From: Bradyrhizobium niftali
Lineage (GTDB): Bacteria > Pseudomonadota > Alphaproteobacteria > Rhizobiales > Xanthobacteraceae
Reading direction: 5' to 3'
NCBI RefSeq assembly: GCF_004571025.1
Contig: NZ_SPQT01000029.1
Location: forward strand, 62,001 to 126,000
Length of the DNA: 64,000 bases
Each line of letters opens with the position of its first letter. The stretch's first letter is position 1. The position numbers and the translations under genes are program-made. Below the pieces are notes generated by a model that saw nothing but the letters and a program-made list of their open reading frames with translations, made no database searches and was not told the DNA's origin. Below are positions 6,985 through 14,984 of this stretch, piece by piece.

Positions 6985-7241
6985 TGTCCCTCGGCACTGG
7001 CGCACTGTCTCCGCGGGCGGCTTCCGCCCCGCGCTTCGCTATGAGGCGGGACGAGGCTGCGGCATCAGTGGCGGTCTCACCCAGCAAATTCGATGAGTGG
7101 GTCAAAGATGGCAGGATGCCGAAGGGCAGAAAGATTGATGGCGTCGTTTTGTGGGACGTGGGGCAGGTTCGTGAAGCCTGGGAGGCATTACGCGACAACC
7201 CGGCGGACGAAAGGAACCCGTTTGATGAGGTGGTCGCGTGA
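6984..7241 (+). CDS. AlpA/excisionase-like HTH protein
   Basis: An 85-residue protein with the pattern of an AlpA/MerR-type excisionase: RRDEAAASVAVSPSKFDEWV, a winged turn GRMPKGRKIDGVVLWD, then a helix. The motif 'HTH then Lys-Pro-Gly-Arg wing then Trp-Asp' is typical of recombination directionality factors. Its start shares a base with the upstream stop, and its end overlaps the integrase start (GTGA), so the three genes form one unit. Confidence 0.65.
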   Translation: MSLGTGALSPRAASAPRFAMRRDEAAASVAVSPSKFDEWVKDGRMPKGRKIDGVVLWDVGQVREAWEALRDNPADERNPFDEVVA

Positions 7242-8281
7242 TCAAAACGCGCCTGCGATACTGCGTCTATGACCCAGATCCCAGGGGAAATCCTCGTTAT
7301 TACGTCCGCAAACCAGGATTCAAGAAGGTTCGAATTTGCGAGGTATTTGAGGATCGCAACGGCAATATCTCCCCCGAGTTCATGCAGGCGTACTTCGCCG
7401 CGCTCGATAGCTTGTCAAAGAAGGCCGCCGCGCCGCCTTCGACCCCGCGTGAGAAAACGTTCTACTGGCTCGTTGACCAGTACTGTCGCTCTGAAGAGTT
7501 CAAGCGCTTCGATGTGCTGACACAGAACGACAAGCGCGGGGTGCTCAATCGCTTTTGCGAGAGCGCGGGCAATCTGCCATACGAAGCGTTCCGAACCGAG
7601 GACGTGGAGCGCAGTCGAGACAAGCGCAGCGCGACGCCCGGCGCTGCTGACAAGCTGGTGAAGTATCTACGTTCATTGTTCAAGTGGGCAGTTCGCAAAA
7701 AGCACGCCAAGACCAATCCGGCGATCGGCGTGGAGAAGATCAACGAAACAGAGGGCTGGCATACTTGGACGCACTCTGAAGTCGAGAAGTATCGCAAGCA
7801 CCACGAGATCGGCTCAAAGGCACGGCTCGCACTCGAGATAATGCTCAATATCGGCGCGCGTCGCTCGGATGCTTGCCGCATCGGCCGACAACACGAGGTT
7901 GATGGGTATCTGGAGTTTGTTGCGTGGAAGGGGCGTAACCGTGCCAGGACCCGCAAGACAATCGTCGCGAGATTCACCGCGGAGCTGAAACTCGCACTGT
8001 CGTCCACGCCGACTGGCGATCTTACCTACTTGGTAAACGATCTTGGCCGCCCATTCACTATTGCCAGTTTCGGCAACAAGATGCGCGAATGGTGTGATGC
8101 CGCGGGCCTTCCTCAATGCAGCTCCCACGGCTTACGCAAGGCAAGCGCAGTGGCGATGGCAGAAAGCGGCGCTCGTGCGCCGGAACTATGCGCGCTGTTC
8201 GGTTGGTCAAAGTTGGAGACAGCCGAGATCTACATTCGTGATACGCCGGACGAAGCTGAATTGACCGTCCTCTGTGAGTAG
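7238..8281 (+). CDS. Phage-type tyrosine recombinase (integrase)
   Basis: A 347-residue tyrosine recombinase with GTG start overlapping the excisionase stop. The N-terminal half carries an SAM-like core-binding domain (residues about 85-170, with KYLRSLFKWAVRKKHAKTNP). The catalytic half shows the first Arg in NIGARRSDACRIG, the HGLRKA box and the Tyr nucleophile in ETAEIYIRD near the C-terminus. This matches the R-H-x-x-R-Y set of active integrases, so it appears intact. It lies at the right edge of the phage-like region next to the regulator gene at 8290, so the attachment site is probably close by. No tRNA lies directly beside it. Confidence 0.85.
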   Translation: MIKTRLRYCVYDPDPRGNPRYYVRKPGFKKVRICEVFEDRNGNISPEFMQAYFAALDSLSKKAAAPPSTPREKTFYWLVDQYCRSEEFKRFDVLTQNDKRGVLNRFCESAGNLPYEAFRTEDVERSRDKRSATPGAADKLVKYLRSLFKWAVRKKHAKTNPAIGVEKINETEGWHTWTHSEVEKYRKHHEIGSKARLALEIMLNIGARRSDACRIGRQHEVDGYLEFVAWKGRNRARTRKTIVARFTAELKLALSSTPTGDLTYLVNDLGRPFTIASFGNKMREWCDAAGLPQCSSHGLRKASAVAMAESGARAPELCALFGWSKLETAEIYIRDTPDEAELTVLCE

Positions 8282-8289
8282 GACGTCCG

Positions 8290-9102
8290 TCACGACAGCG
8301 GTCGCAGGCGCGGCGCCATTTCCGAGTCAAGGATCAGTCGACCGTCGAGCCGGCCGTCCAGGCGCTTCACATATTGAGAAGCCTCTTCCATATGCGCCCT
8401 CATCAGCGCACGCACACGCTCGCTGTCTCGCGCGCGGGCGGCCTTCGCGATCTCCGCGTGAAACTTGACGTTGGCGCACCCGAATTTCGCGTGTTCCTCC
8501 GGCGGGGTCTGCGTGCTGAAGACAACCAGACGGCGGAGCATCTCGTTGATCAACTCGCACGCGAAGCGAAGAAACGGATTGGGGTTTGCGGCAGCCAGGA
8601 TGTCATGAAAATCCAGATCTGCCTGACGTTGCCGAACGAGACGAGATGGTTCGTGAGAGGTCGGCTGGCAGGTTTCGATGTTGTGTTCCAAAGCATCTAG
8701 CTGTTCGTCGGAAAGAAACGGAACTGAGCCGGCGGCCAATTCCGGCTCCAGCAATCGCCGCGCCGCATAGATGTCCTCCATGCTGACTTCCTTAAAGAAC
8801 AGATAGTTCTGCAACAGTTGAAACGTGCGTTCGAGCGGCACCTCGATAATCGTTGCTCCGCCGGTGGGACCCGTGCTGACCGTGATGAGTCCTTGGACCT
8901 CAAGAGATTTTAGCGCCTCGCGGATGGTGCTCTTGCTGACCGAAAACAGCCGCTGAAGCTCCTTCTCCATCGGGAGCTTGGCGCCCGGGCGAAGGTTTTT
9001 CTGGGTGATCAACTGCTTGATCTCTTCGGTGACGAGATCGGCCCGCTTTTGAATTTTCAGCCGCCCGGGCTGCTTCGGCATTTTTTCTAGTTCAAGCGTC
9101 AT
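8290..9102 (-). CDS. GntR/FadR-family transcriptional regulator
   Basis: A 270-residue regulator. The N-terminal winged HTH (residues about 15-85) shows the GntR hallmark GAKLPMEKELQRLFSVSKST then REALKSLEVQGLI. The C-terminal FCD ligand-binding domain is all-helical, with metal/ligand-type His and Asp residues (DLDFHDILAAANPN, FHAEIAKAARARDSERVRAL). It is divergent from the lyase-transporter operon starting at 9275 and most likely represses that operon until its substrate is present. FadR-type regulators usually sense small organic acids. The target is inferred from position. Confidence 0.85.
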   Translation of the reverse strand: MTLELEKMPKQPGRLKIQKRADLVTEEIKQLITQKNLRPGAKLPMEKELQRLFSVSKSTIREALKSLEVQGLITVSTGPTGGATIIEVPLERTFQLLQNYLFFKEVSMEDIYAARRLLEPELAAGSVPFLSDEQLDALEHNIETCQPTSHEPSRLVRQRQADLDFHDILAAANPNPFLRFACELINEMLRRLVVFSTQTPPEEHAKFGCANVKFHAEIAKAARARDSERVRALMRAHMEEASQYVKRLDGRLDGRLILDSEMAPRLRPLS

Positions 9103-9274
9103 CCGAATTCTCCAAAGTCGTCAACAGGTTCCGCTGCCTGCTTCGGCCGGGTCAGGCGCGCGCCCACGAAACCAGCCGACTCGTCGATTGACACTTTTCC
9201 CATAATAGGCATATTCATGCAAATCCGGTTTATAATGATAAATAGGATGAACCGGTCAATAGCGGGAAACGAGC
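9103..9274. promoter_or_regulatory. Divergent promoter region (FadR-type regulator / lyase operon)
   Basis: 172 bases between the divergent genes. The part nearest the operon (9195-9255) is AT-rich against the local GC, with a TTATAATGATAAATAGG stretch that could hold a -10 element, and TTCATGCAAAT-type half sites that could bind the regulator. No exact operator could be defined by eye. Confidence 0.5.
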
Positions 9275-10240
9275 ATGGCGGTCGGGCAAAACATTCCTGA
9301 AATCTGGGCGGCGATTCACACGCCTTTCGACGACTCTGGGGCCATCGACGAGGCCGGGGTTCGCCGGAATGTCCGCCACTACATCGCAGCTGGCCTCGCG
9401 GGAGTGTTCTGCAATGGGCTGATCGGCGAGGTCTGGTCGCTCACGTTGCAGGAGAGGAAGCGCGTTATCGAAGTGATCGCCAATGAGGCCGGAAGCCGCC
9501 TCGGGATCTCAGTGGTGATCTCGGGTCCTTCGGTTGAAGAGACCATCGAGCTTGGCGAGCACGCGCGTCGGCTCGGCGTCAGTCACGCCGTGCTGATGGT
9601 CCCGACCTCCGGGCCGCGATCCCCTGCGCAGCAGTTCGCGTATCTGCGCCACATTTGCACGCGTCTGGAGATGCCGATCGTCATCTTCAACGCCCGAACC
9701 GCTGCAGGCAGCCCATTGGATCCTGCCGTTTTCACGCAGCTTTGTTCGCTGCCCAACCTCAAGCTGCTGAAGACCACCGGCAATGCAGCCGAGAACGCTG
9801 CGCTTCGCCAAGCCGCGCGGAATGGCGTGCTCGTCTCCGATCCTCTGGAAGAGAACTTCTTCGGCAACATGCAGCGCGAAGGTCAGTCGATCCTGTATGC
9901 CGACCCTGAGCCCTACCTGTACCAACGCGGGGACTTTCGGCCGATCGCGAACTACGTGGCGCTGCTGGCGTCCGGACAAACGGAAGAGGCGGCGCGCATT
10001 TGCGCGTCACTCGCACCGCAACGGGTCGTCTTCAACAAGTGGATCATGGACCCACTGAAGAGCGGTCATATGCCGAACGCGGCGGTCAAGCACTGGTGCG
10101 ATCTGATTGGCATCGCCGGTGGCGCCGTGCGCTCGCCCGTCACGCCCCTGTCCGCCGCCGAACGGAGAGAACTGGAAGCAGACCTCGTCGCATGTGATGC
10201 CCCAGGCCTGCTCTCTGCTGCCGAACGATCCTCGTCCTAG
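9275..10240 (+). CDS. DHDPS/NAL-family aldolase or lyase
   Basis: A 321-residue TIM-barrel protein of the dihydrodipicolinate synthase / N-acetylneuraminate lyase family. It has the right length and the Schiff-base Lys in LKLLKTTGN. It departs from true DHDPS: the GTTGE box reads GLIGE, and the Tyr of the YNxP motif is Phe (IFNARTAAG). It is therefore probably not lysine biosynthesis but cleavage or condensation of another 2-oxo acid or aldehyde. It heads an operon with a BMP-type importer and methylmalonate-semialdehyde dehydrogenase, which suggests catabolism of an imported compound. The exact substrate is unknown. Confidence 0.75.
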   Translation: MAVGQNIPEIWAAIHTPFDDSGAIDEAGVRRNVRHYIAAGLAGVFCNGLIGEVWSLTLQERKRVIEVIANEAGSRLGISVVISGPSVEETIELGEHARRLGVSHAVLMVPTSGPRSPAQQFAYLRHICTRLEMPIVIFNARTAAGSPLDPAVFTQLCSLPNLKLLKTTGNAAENAALRQAARNGVLVSDPLEENFFGNMQREGQSILYADPEPYLYQRGDFRPIANYVALLASGQTEEAARICASLAPQRVVFNKWIMDPLKSGHMPNAAVKHWCDLIGIAGGAVRSPVTPLSAAERRELEADLVACDAPGLLSAAERSSS

Positions 10241-10263
10241 CCTGATCATCCAGGGAGAGAAAA

Positions 10264-11376
10264 ATGACCTTGAAACCCTTCGACCGTCGCTCGTTCCTTC
10301 AGATGCTGGCCGCTGCCGGCTCCGCACCATTCGTGCTCGACATCGGGGCCGCCCACGCAGAAACGCCGCTCACGGTCGGGATCCTCTATTCTGGTTCAAA
10401 ACAGGATTATGGCTTCAACCAGTCTCATGCGCAGGCCGCAGCGGCGCTGAAGAAGCAACCCGGCATCAAGGTGATCGAAGAGGAGCGCGTTCCGGAAACA
10501 ATCGCCGCCCAGCGCAGCATGGAAGGGATGATCCGCCAGGATGGCGCTCAGCTCATCCTCGCGACGTCCTTCGGCTACTTCAAGCCTCACGTTCTGGAGA
10601 TGGCGGCCAAATATCCGGATGTCACCTTCGCTCACACCGGCGGCGTCTGGACAGCGGGCATGCCCGAAAACATCGGCACGTTCTACGCCTACATTTTCGA
10701 GGCGCAGTACATTTCCGGAATCGTCGCGGGCCACATGACGAAGAGCAAGAAGCTCGGCCTCGTCGCTGCGAAGCCGACGCCCAATCTTCTGCGAAGCATC
10801 AACGCGTTCGCGATCGGCGCCCGTTCGGTCGATCCCGCCATTCAGGTGCAGGTCATCTTCACGGGCGACTGGGTGCTTCCCGTGCGCGAAGCAGAAGCGA
10901 CGAATACGCTCGTCGACCAGGGCGCCGACGTCATCGCGGCCCAGGTGGATAGCCCGAAGGTAGTGATCGAGACGGCCGAGAAGCGCGGCGTCATGTCGTG
11001 CGGCTACCATTCGAGCCAAGCGGAGGTCGCTCCCAACGGTTATCTCACAGGAGCCGAATGGAACTGGATCACGCCATATCTTGTGTATGCCGGAAGCGTC
11101 CGGGGCGGCAAAAAGCCGGAGCACTATCTGCGTGCCGGCATCTCTGACCATTTCGTCAAGAATAGTCCTTTCGGAAAGCTCGTCACGCCCGAGGCCCGCG
11201 CGGCCGCCGATAAGGCAAGAGCAGACCTTATCGGCGGCACGCTCGTGGTCTACAGCGGCCCGCTCAAGGACAACAAAGGTAACGTGGTCATCCCTGCCGG
11301 CGTTATGCAGAGCAGCAACGACCGCGCGCTCGACGGTATCAACTACCTCGTTGAAGGCATCATCGGCCAAGTCTAA
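10264..11376 (+). CDS. BMP-family ABC transporter substrate-binding protein
   Basis: A 370-residue periplasmic binding protein of the BMP/PnrA (Med-like) family, which in characterised members binds nucleosides or related ligands. The N-terminus is a Tat-type signal (DRRSFLQMLAAAGSAPFVLD, cleavage near AHA). The mature protein opens with the family's VGILYSGSKQDYGFNQSH motif and has the usual two-lobe layout with GGVWTAG and AGHMTKSKKLG. It begins 24 bases after the lyase and is followed at once by the permease. It is the specificity component of the importer encoded here. Confidence 0.85.
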   Translation: MTLKPFDRRSFLQMLAAAGSAPFVLDIGAAHAETPLTVGILYSGSKQDYGFNQSHAQAAAALKKQPGIKVIEEERVPETIAAQRSMEGMIRQDGAQLILATSFGYFKPHVLEMAAKYPDVTFAHTGGVWTAGMPENIGTFYAYIFEAQYISGIVAGHMTKSKKLGLVAAKPTPNLLRSINAFAIGARSVDPAIQVQVIFTGDWVLPVREAEATNTLVDQGADVIAAQVDSPKVVIETAEKRGVMSCGYHSSQAEVAPNGYLTGAEWNWITPYLVYAGSVRGGKKPEHYLRAGISDHFVKNSPFGKLVTPEARAAADKARADLIGGTLVVYSGPLKDNKGNVVIPAGVMQSSNDRALDGINYLVEGIIGQV

Positions 11377-11387
11377 GGGGGGCGACC

Positions 11388-12464
11388 TTGTCTTCGATCT
11401 CTGGAATCGAGTCCCCGCCGTCGAACCCGCCGGGAACCGCAGCCCAGCTCAGCGTGGCCTTGCCCGTCCTGGCGGTGCTGCTTGCATCGGCGGTCTTTGC
11501 GGCCTTCGTCGCTTTGTATGGGCAAAACCCTTTCACGGTGTTCGGCCTGATCGTTCAAGGCGGCTTCGGCAGCAGCTTCGCTTGGCAGGATACTTTGTCG
11601 CGGGCCGCACCGTTGATCTTGGTTGGCTTGGCCGTTGCCATACCTGCACAGGCAGGGCTGGTGATCATCGGCGGCGAGGGGGCTCTGGTGCTCGGAGGAC
11701 TTGCAGGGGCCGTCGTGACGTTGCCGTTTGCGGGAGCGCACGCACTTCCGATGCAAGTCATCATGTTGGTCGCCGGCGCTCTGGCCGGAGGACTCTGGTT
11801 CGGTCTGGCCAGTCTGCTCCGGCAATACCGGGGTGTGAATGAAACGATCTCGAGTCTGCTCCTGTCCTACATTGGGATCGCGATCTTTCACCATCTGACG
11901 GAAGGCCTGCTCCGGGATCCGGCGAGCCTCGACAAGCCGTCGACCCATCCGATCGATCCGTCCTACATGTTGCCCGTGCTGCCGGGGGTTGGCGTTCATG
12001 CCGGGCTTGCGGTCAGCCTGGCGCTGGCCATCATCGCCCACGTCGTGCTGCGCTACACACGATGGGGCTTTGCGCTGCGCGTGGTCGGCGGTAGCGCCAG
12101 GGTCGCGAGGATGGTCGGCCTGGCCGTGAATCGCTGGGTCATCGGTGCGACGTTTGTGGCGGGCGGAATGGCAGGAGTTGCCGGCGCGATCGAAGTGGCG
12201 GCCGTGCAGGGGACGGCCAACTCCTCACTTATCGTTGGATATGGCTATAGCGGAATCCTTGTCGCGTTCCTGGCGCGCCACCAGCCGCTCGCGATTGTCG
12301 CAGTCGCGCTCTTGATCGGCGGCATGCAGGCAAGTGCCAGCCTGCTGCAACGGCGCCTCGAGCTTCCCGACGCAACGATGCTGGTGTTTCAGGGCCTGAT
12401 CTTCGTCTGCGTCCTCGTCGCGGATGCAATTGCGCAACAACTCCGAGAAAACACGCGGAGGTAA
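11388..12464 (+). CDS. BMP-type ABC transporter permease 1
   Basis: A 358-residue inner-membrane permease of the BPD_transp_2 family with about eight to ten hydrophobic segments. The family's loop motif is visible (RYTRWGFALRVVGGSARVAR then GLAVNRWVIGATFVAGGMAG). The start codon is TTG 11388, supported by the Shine-Dalgarno AAGGGGGG five bases upstream. It begins 12 bases after the binding protein and ends 4 bases before permease 2. It pairs with permease 2 to form the channel. Confidence 0.85.
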   Translation: MSSISGIESPPSNPPGTAAQLSVALPVLAVLLASAVFAAFVALYGQNPFTVFGLIVQGGFGSSFAWQDTLSRAAPLILVGLAVAIPAQAGLVIIGGEGALVLGGLAGAVVTLPFAGAHALPMQVIMLVAGALAGGLWFGLASLLRQYRGVNETISSLLLSYIGIAIFHHLTEGLLRDPASLDKPSTHPIDPSYMLPVLPGVGVHAGLAVSLALAIIAHVVLRYTRWGFALRVVGGSARVARMVGLAVNRWVIGATFVAGGMAGVAGAIEVAAVQGTANSSLIVGYGYSGILVAFLARHQPLAIVAVALLIGGMQASASLLQRRLELPDATMLVFQGLIFVCVLVADAIAQQLRENTRR

Positions 12465-12467
12465 GGC

Positions 12468-13394
12468 ATGGATGTGACATCAATCGGCTGGCTCACGCTG
12501 CCACTCGCAATTCTGGGAGGAGCGATTCGTGTCTCCACGCCCTTCATCTTCGTCAGCATCGGTGAGCTCATCACCGAAAAATCGGGGCGCATCAATCTGG
12601 GTCTCGAAGGTACGCTCATGCTGGGCGCCATGGCGGGATACGGGGTCTCCTATCTTTCTGGTTCGCCCTGGCTCGGCGTGCTCGCAGCGGGGCTGGCCGG
12701 AACCGCTTTCGGCCTGGTGCACGGTCTCCTCTGCAGCGTGAAGCGCGTCAACGATACGGCGATCGGCATCAGCCTCATCGTGCTCGGTACAGGCCTGGCG
12801 TTCTTCTTCGGCAAACCCTTGATCGAACCCAAGGCGCCAGCGCTTCCTTCGATATCTCTAGGATTCTGGTCGAGCGTGCCGCAAGTGCGAGCAGCGTCGG
12901 ACGTGAACGCGCTGTTCTTTGTCGGAATTCTATTGGCCTTTGCAGTCTATGTCTTCCTGAACAGGACTGGCTGGGGACTGATGCTGCGCACCGTCGGAGA
13001 CAGCGAGGATGCGGCACGCGCGCTTGGCTTTCCAGTGTTGCGGGTGCGCATCCTGGCGACGATGGCCGGCGGCTTCCTCGCAGGCATCGGTGGCAGCTTC
13101 CTGTCGCTCTCATATCCCGGGAGCTGGAGTGAGGGTCTTTCCAGCGGGCAGGGCATCATGGCGGTGGCACTCGTCATCTTTGCGCGTTGGCGTTCCATCA
13201 ACGCCCTCGGTGCATCACTTCTGTTCGGCGGTGCAGGCGCCCTCGGGCCGGCGCTGCAGGGTGTTGGCGTCACCGGCTATTATTACCTGTTCAACGCGGC
13301 TCCCTACATCCTGACGCTGGCGATCATGGTGGCCTCGACTTCGCGCGCGGCTCCGTTCGCCGATGCGCCCGGCGAACTCAAGCTGCACCGATGA
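12468..13394 (+). CDS. BMP-type ABC transporter permease 2
   Basis: A 308-residue permease of the same BPD_transp_2 family, the shorter partner typical of nucleoside-type BMP transporters. Motifs include SGRINLGLEGTLMLGAMAGY near the N-terminus and TGWGLMLRTVGDSEDAARAL plus AGGFLAGIGGSFLSLSYPGS in the second half. It starts four bases after permease 1 and ends 41 bases before the ATPase start. It forms the membrane pore with permease 1. Confidence 0.85.
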   Translation: MDVTSIGWLTLPLAILGGAIRVSTPFIFVSIGELITEKSGRINLGLEGTLMLGAMAGYGVSYLSGSPWLGVLAAGLAGTAFGLVHGLLCSVKRVNDTAIGISLIVLGTGLAFFFGKPLIEPKAPALPSISLGFWSSVPQVRAASDVNALFFVGILLAFAVYVFLNRTGWGLMLRTVGDSEDAARALGFPVLRVRILATMAGGFLAGIGGSFLSLSYPGSWSEGLSSGQGIMAVALVIFARWRSINALGASLLFGGAGALGPALQGVGVTGYYYLFNAAPYILTLAIMVASTSRAAPFADAPGELKLHR

Positions 13395-13434
13395 GAAACG
13401 CTGTAACAGGAATACATCCCCTGAGGATCGTCCG

Positions 13435-14949
13435 ATGACCGCCCCGCAAGTCGAACTGTTGAACATGACGAAGCGTTTCGGAGCGAATCTCGCTCTGAAC
13501 AACGTGTCGCTGCTGATCCGGTCGGGCACTGTCCATGCGCTGCTCGGGGAGAATGGCGCCGGAAAGAGCACGTTGGTCAAATGCCTTGTGGGGTTCTACC
13601 ATCCGGAGAATGGCCATATCCAGGTCAACGGGCGCGAGCACAGGCTGAATTCGCCGAAGGATGCCGACGCGCTCGGCATCGGAATGGTGTACCAGCATTT
13701 CACGCTGGTTCCGTCCATGACGGTCGCGCAGAATCTCGTTGTCAGCGGGGCGAGACTGCCGGCCTACATCAACTGGCAAAGCGAGCTGAAGCGGCTGACC
13801 GAAGTCACCAAGAAGCTTCCGTTCCACGTCCCGCTCGACGTGCGAGTCTCTCAGCTCTCTGCGGGCGAGAAGCAGAAAGCCGAGATCGTCAAGCAGCTCT
13901 ATCTCGGGCGCAAGCTTCTCATCCTGGACGAGCCGACATCCGTACTCACGCCGGCAGAAGCCGATGAGGTGCTCGGCTACGTTCGCAGCTTGACACGGGC
14001 CGGCGAGCTCAGCGCCGTTCTGATCAGCCACAAGTTTCACGAGGTCCGCCGATACGCCGATGACGTGACGGTGCTGCGGCGCGGCGCGTCAGTGCGAACG
14101 GGAGCCGTCGCGGACCTGTCGGACGATGCGCTCGCCGAAGCGATGATCGGCGAACCCGTCAGCAAGATGGTGCAGCACGCGCCGAAATCACCGCCGAAGC
14201 CCAACATTGTCCTCTCCATCAAGGACCTCTGCGTGAACGGGGACAATGGTCTTCCGGCCGTGAAGGATCTTTCGCTCGCGGTGCGCGAAGGCGAGATTGC
14301 CGGGATTGCCGGCGTATCCGGAAATGGACAGTTGGAGTTGGTCGAGGCCATGATGGGGCAGCGGGATCGCAACGGTACGATTACCGTCTCCGGCTCATCG
14401 TTCAACGGCACGCGAAAGGAGATCGCCCGCCTTGGCGTCTACGGGTTGCCGCAAGAGCCCCTGAAGAACGCCTGCATTGATCGCATGTCGCTGGCCGAGA
14501 ACCTCGCCCTGCGCAATTTCGACCGGGCGCCACTCTGCCGCGGTATCGCGATGAATTATGGGGCGCTCGCTGTACAGGCCGAGAGGCTGGTTGCACAATT
14601 TCGTGTCAAAGCGCCTGGCCTGACCGCAAGCATGAACGCGCTGTCCGGAGGCAATGTTCAACGCGCCGTGCTGGCGCGAGAGCTCACCCAAGACGTTCGA
14701 TTGCTGATCGCATCCAATCCGACGTTCGGTCTTGATTTCGTTGCCTGCGAAGAAACGTACCGCCGAATCGTTGAGGCACGGAACGGCGGAGCCGCAGTGC
14801 TGCTCATCTCGGAGGATCTCGACGAGTTGCTTGGCTTAGTCGACAGGGTCCTCGTCATGAGCGCGGGTCGCATCGTCCATGAAGTGTTAGCCGACTGCGC
14901 CGACAAGCGCGTGATCGGAAAATACATGGCGGGAATGAAAGCGGCCTGA
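13435..14949 (+). CDS. BMP-type ABC transporter double ATPase
   Basis: A 504-residue ATPase with two tandem nucleotide-binding domains, as in sugar and BMP-type importers. NBD1 has Walker A GENGAGKST, signature LSAGEKQKAEIVKQ and Walker B LLILDEPTSVL. NBD2 has a degenerate Walker A (GVSGNGQLELVEA), signature LSGGNVQRAVLAREL and a degenerate Walker B region (LLIASNPTFGLD), so NBD2 probably binds ATP without the usual Lys. Met 13435 is chosen over the longer frame because it gives the family N-terminus (VELLNMTKRFG). A 96-base fragment of a homologous gene lies at 28969-29064. Confidence 0.85.
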   Translation: MTAPQVELLNMTKRFGANLALNNVSLLIRSGTVHALLGENGAGKSTLVKCLVGFYHPENGHIQVNGREHRLNSPKDADALGIGMVYQHFTLVPSMTVAQNLVVSGARLPAYINWQSELKRLTEVTKKLPFHVPLDVRVSQLSAGEKQKAEIVKQLYLGRKLLILDEPTSVLTPAEADEVLGYVRSLTRAGELSAVLISHKFHEVRRYADDVTVLRRGASVRTGAVADLSDDALAEAMIGEPVSKMVQHAPKSPPKPNIVLSIKDLCVNGDNGLPAVKDLSLAVREGEIAGIAGVSGNGQLELVEAMMGQRDRNGTITVSGSSFNGTRKEIARLGVYGLPQEPLKNACIDRMSLAENLALRNFDRAPLCRGIAMNYGALAVQAERLVAQFRVKAPGLTASMNALSGGNVQRAVLARELTQDVRLLIASNPTFGLDFVACEETYRRIVEARNGGAAVLLISEDLDELLGLVDRVLVMSAGRIVHEVLADCADKRVIGKYMAGMKAA

Positions 14950-14984
14950 CTTGAGGCGCGCGTCAGATCAGAATCGAGAAGGAG

